This document shows, one piece after another, positions 17,477-22,979 of a stretch of 26,059 nucleotides of DNA. Origin of the DNA: a virus; the IMG/VR virus record IMGVR_UViG_3300033149_000645, positions 1 through 26,059 of that record, one strand, 5' to 3'. The position numbers were made by a program, and so were the translations under genes. The notes beneath the pieces were generated by a model. That model did not search any database. It saw nothing but the letters and a program-made list of their open reading frames with translations, and was not told the DNA's origin. Each line of letters opens with the position of its first letter. Within the stretch, counting starts at the first letter, position 1.

Positions 17477-19755
17477 TATTTAACTAGTTCGCTTATATTT
17501 CCACGATTGTTGTACCTAGCAAAGGTAACAGATAATTTCGATTGCTTTTCAACAGGCTGATAGATGTGTTTTTGGTTAGCCATAATGGCCAATCCAGAGC
17601 TTATCGTAGCGTCAAATCGAGTCCTGTTGTTGATATCAAACTTAGCCCAGTCCTCAAGGGTTCTAGTAAATGGCATAGCGCCTATATCTCCTTGCTCTCG
17701 ATACGTTCCCTCCATATCAATACCAACGTGTTTCTCGATATAAGTCTCAATAGCCGAAGCGTGAGATTGCTTTACGTCTTCCGAGGTATTTGGTATACCA
17801 CCCAGCTCCTTCTCCGTCTTAGAGAGTTTATTAAACTTCTTGTCGGGACGGTTCATAGAGAACTTGCGGTAACCTCTGTTCTTGAAATGATAGAGAAGCC
17901 TTGGCTTGTTATTCTCGGTAAGGATAGGCATACCATAGAATATACAGGCCATCAAAACTTCTTCGAAGAATATCTCAGCGGTCTGTGGTCGAGCTACATA
18001 CTCTAAGAAAAACTCGTTGCTCGGGGCGTCGTCCATATTAAACTTAGTCATCCCGTGAAGAGAGCCGTTCGAACCCCTTCCGCCTACTACACCAGATATA
18101 TCGTACGGGTCGCAACCTAGAGAGCCAATATGTTCGTTTCCAGGGTACTTCATACCATTGCGAACCACGACGTGGTTTTGCATACGTGACGGAGGCGTCC
18201 ACCCCAACAAGAACCTGCCGTTACGCTCTGGCGTCCATATAACTTGACTGTCTTTCTCACCGTTTTTCCAATGAAAAGAACCCCTAGTGAGGTAATGCTC
18301 CTTTATCATTTCGTCGTTATAGTCAATCTGCTGGTATATCTTAGTTAGATTGAATATAGACTGCTTGCTTTCATCTCGAAAAGCGTGAGACTCGGTACGC
18401 GGAAACTGCCGATAGAACTCGTTGAGCGCGTCGGGGTCGTTCTTAAGTGAAGCCACCTCGTTCTCCCAGTACTCGATAGCACCCATTTTAATAGAGCTTC
18501 CGTCGATACCCTTTACATCGTGAAGCGGCTTCCTAAATACAGGCATACCATACCTGTCGATATAGCCTTCAAAGTTCCACTCCATAGGAATAAAAAGGCT
18601 GTACATACCGCTCTTGGTTTGACCGTTGGCGTTACGATTGCTTACGTCAGATTGATTGTATAGAGTCTTGTAGTTACCACCACCTTTGCTTAGAGCGTTA
18701 GATGTAGAGCCCATCATACACTTCCCTATAATACGGCTACCGAGACGTAGGCAGGTCTTCGTGACCCGCCAGTTATTTAGGATGTTCTCTGGTTTCTCCC
18801 ACTTACCGCTCTCGTCGTGAACCAATAGGAGCAGCTTTTCTCCGTCATAACTGTTGTCCGCTGTATTCTTCCAGTCTATAGTGGTATCGAGACCGTCAAG
18901 CTCCTCAGACTCATCGAGGTACATATTACGCTTAGTAATCTTAGACGCAGGCACTCGGTAGGCAAGCTCTGTCTTTGGCTTGTCCATACCGTCCTGTATA
19001 GGCTTGAAAAAGAACGGGTAGTTAGCCGATATAGGAACGACTTTATCCGTAAACATCTTCTTGGCGTCAGCACCCGTCTTGGAAAGTATTCCTACACGAG
19101 CGTCTTTAGCTAACGTCCCTATATTCACGCACTCCGAAGACCCCATAAAAGAAAATCCTGAACGACGTATCTTAAGGTAACACATACCAAAGCAACGGAC
19201 ATCAGCTTTACACGCTTCCCAGAATATATAGAATATACGGTTGGCTTCTCGGAAGTCAGGAAGCCCTACGTCAATCTTGGTCCATTGGAGGTAAGTATAG
19301 TGCGAGCCTGTTATGTATGTAGGCACTCCGTTATTCATAAACCACGCGCCATTTTCACGCCTGTCGAACTCTTGCTCTACAAAGTCTACCCACCTGTCTT
19401 TAAACTCAGCGGGCATATCATTCCACTGAAATATTGTCTTGATACGTGTAAGCTCCTTGGGATACTCTAATGGCTGCCAGTACTGCTCTTTCTTGGATTT
19501 ACTTCGCTGTATCGGGTCGGAGGCAGACATAGGAAGCGCAATACGCACACCCTGTATTTCGACCACCTCACCTACCGTTCCGTCCTTTGATATAACCACA
19601 AAGTCATAGTCTTCGTTATATCCGTACTCCCAGTTTTTTGCGCGATTTTTTCTGGCAAGAACGTTTTTAGGCACTACACCTTCGAGCTGAGTAAGTAGTT
19701 TATTTTGACCTTCGTTCTGCAAAACCTTGCTTGGTATTAGTAGATGAATCGCCAC
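17476..19755 (-). CDS. terL: Terminase large subunit, 759 aa
   Basis: This is the ATP-driven DNA packaging motor. The ATPase half shows an Arg-rich Walker A-like loop KIRRSGFSFMGSSE (195-208), a Walker B LLLLVHDESGKW (308-319, D314 and catalytic E315) and a coupling motif MGSTSNALSKGGGNY (348-362). The nuclease half has GCDPYD (547-552, D549), TENN (613-616, E614) and SEDVKQSHASAIETY (658-672, D660), the expected acidic metal ligands of an RNase H-like fold. The length is above the usual 500-650, with about 180 residues before the Walker loop. The loop lacks the usual G-K-S/T lysine. The start is GTG, chosen because GGAG lies five bases upstream and the next Met is at residue 76. It overlaps the previous gene by 56 bases, unlike the other 1-4 base overlaps, so the start is less certain than the rest. 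Confidence 0.95.
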   Translation of the reverse strand: MAIHLLIPSKVLQNEGQNKLLTQLEGVVPKNVLARKNRAKNWEYGYNEDYDFVVISKDGTVGEVVEIQGVRIALPMSASDPIQRSKSKKEQYWQPLEYPKELTRIKTIFQWNDMPAEFKDRWVDFVEQEFDRRENGAWFMNNGVPTYITGSHYTYLQWTKIDVGLPDFREANRIFYIFWEACKADVRCFGMCYLKIRRSGFSFMGSSECVNIGTLAKDARVGILSKTGADAKKMFTDKVVPISANYPFFFKPIQDGMDKPKTELAYRVPASKITKRNMYLDESEELDGLDTTIDWKNTADNSYDGEKLLLLVHDESGKWEKPENILNNWRVTKTCLRLGSRIIGKCMMGSTSNALSKGGGNYKTLYNQSDVSNRNANGQTKSGMYSLFIPMEWNFEGYIDRYGMPVFRKPLHDVKGIDGSSIKMGAIEYWENEVASLKNDPDALNEFYRQFPRTESHAFRDESKQSIFNLTKIYQQIDYNDEMIKEHYLTRGSFHWKNGEKDSQVIWTPERNGRFLLGWTPPSRMQNHVVVRNGMKYPGNEHIGSLGCDPYDISGVVGGRGSNGSLHGMTKFNMDDAPSNEFFLEYVARPQTAEIFFEEVLMACIFYGMPILTENNKPRLLYHFKNRGYRKFSMNRPDKKFNKLSKTEKELGGIPNTSEDVKQSHASAIETYIEKHVGIDMEGTYREQGDIGAMPFTRTLEDWAKFDINNRTRFDATISSGLAIMANQKHIYQPVEKQSKLSVTFARYNNRGNISELVK

Positions 19756-19984
19756 GCTTCTCCATAGCCTCTAAATTCTCTCTCTCTTGCTCTATACGAT
19801 TGAGTATCTCTAACGCATCAAATATAGCAAGCTTTTTAGTGGCCGCTGCATTTTTTAGCCTGTCAGCAGCCAGCTCGTCTTCAAGGTCTGGCTTGATTAT
19901 ATCTTCTTTAGCTACTTTGATAAGCTGCTCTACCGCCCTATGACCAGCCGCTATAATCTTCTCTTTGAGTTCTTTTGAGTTCAT
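19700..19984 (-). CDS. Small terminase subunit candidate, 94 aa
   Basis: This small, highly charged protein appears all-helical: MNSKELKEKIIAAGHRAVEQ, LIKVAKEDIIKPDLEDELAA, then KKLAIFDALEILNRIEQERE. It lies directly upstream of terL and overlaps it by 56 bases. Small terminase subunits are commonly encoded there and have helical oligomerisation domains. A helix-turn-helix is not obvious, and the last 20 residues are polar and probably disordered. Its ATG overlaps the upstream stop by four bases (ATGA). I assign TerS from position and composition only. A generic unknown protein is the alternative. Confidence 0.6.
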   Translation of the reverse strand: MNSKELKEKIIAAGHRAVEQLIKVAKEDIIKPDLEDELAADRLKNAAATKKLAIFDALEILNRIEQERENLEAMEKRGDSSTNTKQGFAERRSK

Positions 19985-20544
19985 AATACCAAGGTTATGT
20001 TGTCGGTAAACATACGGTACAGCTTTTCACCGTCTACCGTAAACTCATATTCGCTATCAGGGAGGAATGAAACCTCATCACCTTCATTTACACCAAGAGA
20101 GAGCAGTTGGTCGTTGCCATATTTAAGGCGCCCGATAAGAGGTTCTTCCTTTGAGAACTTACCTATCCACGATTCTTTCTCTTCTACAGGCTCTACAAAA
20201 CAATATTTCCCGTGAGCCTGCCACCTGTCGTCTTTTTTATATAGAAAGAACTGGTCGTCCGTCACAAAGAAAAGGTCATCTTGGAAATAGCTGCGGCCAC
20301 TTTTCTGAACACCATACATATCGTAATAATACTTAAATACGTTATGATGAACCAACAGGGTATCTCCCGCCTGGATAGGGCCTGAGTAAGAAAGCGGAAC
20401 GGACTGTACGATAGCGTAGCGGTTAGAAAATCTGTGGTCTTCTTGGGATGAACTTACGATAAACTCAACGTCGTCGGCTTTTCGTTTGTTATCGTATCTA
20501 CTGCTATTTTTTGGCTTTACTATAAAAGAGTCTGGTGACCTCAT
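19981..20544 (-). CDS. Possible GroES-like (Cpn10-fold) protein, 187 aa
   Basis: The protein shows two segments that look like Cpn10 beta-barrel strands. Residues 42-72 have RYAIVQSVPLSYSG then IQAGDTLLVHHNVF. Residues 137-184 have IGRLKYG, VNEGDEVSFLPDSEYEFTVD and GEKLYRMFTDNI. The pattern 'x-x-G-D-x-V-x-F, then Y/E-x-x-x-D-G-x-x-x-x-x-x-x-D-I' is that of the GroES C-terminal strands. Between them is a loop region (73-130), far longer than the GroES mobile loop. Phage co-chaperonins (T4 gp31 type) help host GroEL fold capsid proteins, and this gene sits among packaging genes. Both ends overlap neighbours (TAATG upstream, ATGA downstream). The homology is a judgement by eye. An unrelated beta-barrel virion protein is the main alternative. 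Confidence 0.6.
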   Translation of the reverse strand: MRSPDSFIVKPKNSSRYDNKRKADDVEFIVSSSQEDHRFSNRYAIVQSVPLSYSGPIQAGDTLLVHHNVFKYYYDMYGVQKSGRSYFQDDLFFVTDDQFFLYKKDDRWQAHGKYCFVEPVEEKESWIGKFSKEEPLIGRLKYGNDQLLSLGVNEGDEVSFLPDSEYEFTVDGEKLYRMFTDNITLVL

Positions 20545-20765
20545 TAAAAGTTAATGTTGTACTCTACGGACAGCGGCATCGTATGCGAGAAATGCTTCCA
20601 AAGAATTATCTCGTTATTGCGCTCTATCCATATCTGAATTGAATTTGATTTATCCTCAACTTTAATGAGGTGTATTTTATAGTTGCCCCCGAGAACCTCT
20701 TGGCCTAGCAAGTAATGCATCGCCGACTTATAGTCGGGACCTACAGAGATTTTACGGATAAGCAT
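20544..20765 (-). CDS. Small conserved-looking phage protein, 73 aa
   Basis: This 73-residue protein starts MLIRKISVGPDYKSAMHYLL, followed by GQEVLGGNYKIHLIKVEDKS and a short beta-rich end with IQIWIERNNEIILWKHF. I have seen similar 'SVGPDYKSAMHY' openings in phage proteins but cannot name a function. It has no signal peptide, membrane segment or cysteine cluster. It begins three bases after the previous stop, and its TAA overlaps the next ATG by one base, so it is embedded in a coupled gene set. The aromatic and basic content could suit nucleic-acid or protein binding, which remains speculation. Confidence 0.7.
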   Translation of the reverse strand: MLIRKISVGPDYKSAMHYLLGQEVLGGNYKIHLIKVEDKSNSIQIWIERNNEIILWKHFSHTMPLSVEYNINF

Positions 20766-20768
20766 AGC

Positions 20769-21323
20769 TTAGATAGAATGAACCACGAAGTTTACGTGCT
20801 TACAAGTAATACCTGCACCTCCAGCGACGCTATTCTTTACACGAACCCTTAGAGATTCATTGTAGGCTACGTTCGTGATACACGTCATAGTCAAAACAAA
20901 GTCGTCTCCCGTACCAGGGGAGGTTACATCTTGTGTAGACGCCACTATATCAACGCCGTTATTAGACAATAAAGCTGTAATAACGTGATTATTACCCGCG
21001 CTTAACGACATAGATACGGTTACCTGCGAAAGCAAGGTAGTCTGATTTGTGTTGACATTCGTCACCAAGTTGCTTGAAGATTGATATCCATCAGCCAAAC
21101 CCTCAGAAAGCGTCACATTTAAATCTACATAAGTATCCGCCTCTGTTATGGTTGTTGTCGATTCGGTATTCGAGTACGCGTCGATATAATAAGTTGGAGC
21201 TGTAGCTGAAGACAGCGAGTCCACCCTAATGTTCTTCGTGGCGTTAGAGTCATTCGCGTCGCTAACCACAATCAAGTCAGACGGACTAGGCGTAACGGTT
21301 CCGTATGTACTAATCTTAGGCAT
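20769..21323 (-). CDS. Small fibre-like virion protein, 184 aa
   Basis: Residues 1-40 contain KISTYGTVTPSPSDLIVVSD and ATKNIRVDSL. This resembles the N-terminal attachment stretch found in many phage fibre and fibre-associated proteins ('...DLI.V.D..D...TK.I.V..L'). The remaining 140 residues are Thr/Ser/Asn/Val-rich and look like a beta-sandwich (TITEADTYVDLNVTLSEGLA, NHVITALLSNNGVDIVASTQ, ESLRVRVKNSVAGG). This composition fits an extracellular or capsid-surface trimeric protein. A weak AAGG lies five bases before the ATG. The protein sits between the lysis genes and the packaging genes. The role is inferred from composition; the protein is not otherwise recognised. Confidence 0.7.
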   Translation of the reverse strand: MPKISTYGTVTPSPSDLIVVSDANDSNATKNIRVDSLSSATAPTYYIDAYSNTESTTTITEADTYVDLNVTLSEGLADGYQSSSNLVTNVNTNQTTLLSQVTVSMSLSAGNNHVITALLSNNGVDIVASTQDVTSPGTGDDFVLTMTCITNVAYNESLRVRVKNSVAGGAGITCKHVNFVVHSI

Positions 21324-21329
21324 AGGTCC

Positions 21330-21494
21330 TTACTTGTTGCGGCGGTTCTTACCCATTACCACTGCGTTGAGGATACGAGACAATACGTTGACGACCTTAT
21401 CGTCCTTCTCCGTCTCGGTCAAAGCAGTAATGGTCCCAGCTGCTGTAATTGTGGCAAGCAAAATCTCACTCCAAAAACTTGTAAAAAAATTCAT
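21330..21494 (-). CDS. 54-aa hydrophobic protein in the lysis cassette (holin or membrane partner candidate)
   Basis: A short frame reads MNFFTSFWSEILLATITAAG then TITALTETEKDDKVVNVLSR and ends VVMGKNRRNK with TAA. Residues 9-25 are hydrophobic enough for one membrane segment. The C-terminal half is charged and helical with a basic end. The ATG overlaps the amidase stop by four bases (ATGA), and the fibre-like gene starts six bases after the stop, so the frame fits the coupled layout exactly. One TM with a charged tail beside an endolysin suggests a small holin or antiholin-like protein. The alternative is a membrane-bound virion or unknown protein. I am confident that it is translated but not of its function. 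Confidence 0.7.
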   Translation of the reverse strand: MNFFTSFWSEILLATITAAGTITALTETEKDDKVVNVLSRILNAVVMGKNRRNK

Positions 21495-21910
21495 ATCTGT
21501 TCGTTTAAGAATTTGTACTTATCCTGCACATCGAACGAAGGGCAGGACTTACTTGAAAACTCATTGTGTCCGTGAAGACTTAACTTCCCAAAAATAAGGC
21601 GTAAACTTTTAACTAGCTCAAGGACCGCGATATCCTGCATCTCAGTCATAGTGTCCTTGGCGTTCATCTCTTTGTCTACACCACCTATATAACATATGCC
21701 GATAGAGTTCCTGTTGTGTCCATAGGTATGAGCGCCTGACTTATCAAGGTCCCTACCGCGATGGATTGAACCATCGGCATAGACACAGAAATGATACCCG
21801 ATATCATCCCACCCGTTAGCGAGATGCCACCTTCTTATATCATCTACCGTAACATCCCTACCCTCTGGCGTTGCCGAACAATGGAGGATAATTTTGTTTA
21901 TGTCCCTCAT
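21491..21910 (-). CDS. N-acetylmuramoyl-L-alanine amidase endolysin (T7-lysozyme type), 139 aa
   Basis: This zinc amidase should cut the bond between N-acetylmuramic acid and L-alanine in peptidoglycan to release progeny. The motifs of T7 lysozyme (Amidase_2) are all present. IILHCSAT (7-14) gives zinc ligand H10. GYHFCVYADGSIHRGRD (38-54) carries the catalytic-type Tyr39. GAHTYGHNRNSIGICYIGG covers 59-77. LHGHNEFSSKSCPSFD (112-127) gives zinc ligands H115 and C123 and catalytic Lys121. The length (139) is that of a single-domain enzyme without a cell-wall-binding domain. No signal peptide is seen, so a holin must open the membrane. The start overlaps the upstream membrane protein by four bases (ATGA). 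T7 lysozyme also inhibits its RNA polymerase; whether this one has a second role is unknown. Confidence 0.95.
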   Translation of the reverse strand: MRDINKIILHCSATPEGRDVTVDDIRRWHLANGWDDIGYHFCVYADGSIHRGRDLDKSGAHTYGHNRNSIGICYIGGVDKEMNAKDTMTEMQDIAVLELVKSLRLIFGKLSLHGHNEFSSKSCPSFDVQDKYKFLNEQI

Positions 21911-22188
21911 TCAATCCCTTTCTTAGCTAGGAGTAGCTTGATGTCATTAACTCCATCTAAGAGCACGTCCAGCGCCTGCTGTACCTTGGTCTCCTGCTTT
22001 TCTAAGGAATGAAGGCGGCTTTTTATTTTAACAATTTCATTCTGCATCTTTATGTAGGTTGCTAAAATGCCTGAAGCGGCACCCATACCAACGGATATAA
22101 GTTCGTAATTCATATTTTCTTCCTCATTGCTTTCAATCAAACTGTATCTTACGTCGGTACCTACGGTAGAATTAGAATTGAATTTCAT
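21907..22188 (-). CDS. Membrane-anchored coiled-coil protein, holin candidate, 93 aa
   Basis: Directly upstream of the amidase, this protein has one hydrophobic segment (about residues 30-47, LISVGMGAASGILATYIK) followed by a helical coiled-coil (50-80, EIVKIKSRLHSLEKQETKVQ) and a basic end. This layout is common for small holin or holin-like proteins. The annotated ATG (22188) overlaps the previous stop as TAATG. A second in-frame ATG at 22113 (Met26), with GAGGAAG upstream, would put the membrane segment at the N-terminus of a 68-residue product. Residues 1-25 are polar (SNSTVGTDVRYSLIESNEEE) and would be dropped. The stop overlaps the amidase start (ATGA). Function as holin is inference; a Rz-like spanin or a virion protein is less likely. 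Confidence 0.75.
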   Translation of the reverse strand: MKFNSNSTVGTDVRYSLIESNEEENMNYELISVGMGAASGILATYIKMQNEIVKIKSRLHSLEKQETKVQQALDVLLDGVNDIKLLLAKKGIE

Positions 22189-22466
22189 TACATTTTTTCT
22201 TCAGGGCATTCCCATTTATTAGGGTTGGGTGGGTAAGGAACGCGGTTCTCGCACTTATAGTACCACCCTGGCTCACCGACTTGAAGGTCGATATACGCAG
22301 CCATTTCCTCCTCGGTATCGAATATATCGAGGTACTGCTGTCCTGTACTAAGCTCACCCTTAGAGGCATACCCGTAGTTATTGCGCGGGTTACCCTTTAC
22401 CTCTTCGCCGTTATTAAAGGCAAACCAAAAAGCAGGCGTTTTAAATACGTGTGTATGCTTAGCCAT
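22188..22466 (-). CDS. Unknown small acidic protein, 92 aa
   Basis: I do not recognise this 92-residue protein. It begins MAKHTHVFKTPAFWFAFNNG, continues with YASKGELSTGQQYLDIFDTE and EEEMAAYIDLQVGEPGWYY, then ends in a short Cys/Pro-rich tail (CENRVPYPPNPNKWECPEEK). Two cysteines near the end could form a disulphide. It is compact and aromatic-rich, without a membrane segment. One-base TAATG overlaps at both ends bind it to its neighbours. Its place between the adhesin gene and the lysis genes suggests a virion accessory protein or a chaperone of the adhesin, but nothing in the sequence proves this. Confidence 0.7.
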   Translation of the reverse strand: MAKHTHVFKTPAFWFAFNNGEEVKGNPRNNYGYASKGELSTGQQYLDIFDTEEEMAAYIDLQVGEPGWYYKCENRVPYPPNPNKWECPEEKM

Positions 22467-22900
22467 TACTCAACGATTTCAGCGTTCTGGTCTTCAGTGG
22501 CTTCTTCTGGCTCTGGCGGGAACCATCCGTTGGCTTCCATATACGCTTGGTCGCGCACCGTACACTCAGTCGGGATGATAGTATCGAAGACCACTGTAGG
22601 AGATGTCGTGATGGTTGTGGTGAGCGCGTCTTTCTCCGCTTCTGGCATCAAAGGAAATAAAGCCTGTAGCTCGGTCAGGTCCACCGCTGCGTTCACGTAG
22701 ATAAGCCAGTCCAAAATAATAGATAACGCAGCCTCTCCCGTCGTAGGGTTAATAACCGAACCGAACAGATTGAAATTTGCTTCGTCGGGATTCTGGATAG
22801 ACTCAGGACGTGTGATGCAGTACAACTGTCGAGAGATAGCTGCTGCTCGCTCTTCTGAGGTAAGCCCCCCTTCGGGCGGGACGATTAGATAATTACTCAT
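22466..22900 (-). CDS. Unknown acidic protein after the adhesin gene, 144 aa
   Basis: This 144-residue protein starts MSNYLIVPPEGGLTSEERAA and has a helical middle with LFGSVINPTTGEAALSII and VDLTELQALFPLMPEAEKDA. It ends with an acidic tail (PEPEEATEDQNAEIVE). No transmembrane segment or known motif is clear. It is the first gene after the adhesin, and a TATATTTG element 25 bases upstream may start its transcript. Genes in this position sometimes encode chaperones that help fold or attach a tail fibre, but the sequence neither supports nor refutes that. The TAA overlaps the next ATG by one base. Confidence 0.75.
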   Translation of the reverse strand: MSNYLIVPPEGGLTSEERAAAISRQLYCITRPESIQNPDEANFNLFGSVINPTTGEAALSIILDWLIYVNAAVDLTELQALFPLMPEAEKDALTTTITTSPTVVFDTIIPTECTVRDQAYMEANGWFPPEPEEATEDQNAEIVE

Positions 22901-22925
22901 TTTGGTTTATTGATGTTGTAATATG

Positions 22926-22933
22926 CAAATATA
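22926..22933 (-). promoter_or_regulatory. Putative -7 promoter element (TATATTTG)
   Basis: TATATTTG on the minus strand fits TAnnTTTG and ends 25 bases before the ATG at 22900, in the 79-base gap after the adhesin stop. No hairpin terminator is visible in this gap, so read-through from the adhesin gene is also possible. It would begin transcription of the lysis cassette. Confidence 0.4.
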
Positions 22934-22979
22934 TTGTTTTCTACTTTAGGCTTCTGCGTAATAGGTATGACTTTCGGTT

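Noticed and set aside
16730-17560. A 276-residue plus-strand open frame over portal and terL
   Set aside because: It is antisense to two well-supported genes, crosses their junction, and has no recognisable domain.
22865-22880. GC-rich hairpin near the start of the 144-residue gene
   Set aside because: It is within coding sequence (codons for PPEGG), has a central mismatch and no T-run, so it is not a terminator. A translational role cannot be supported.
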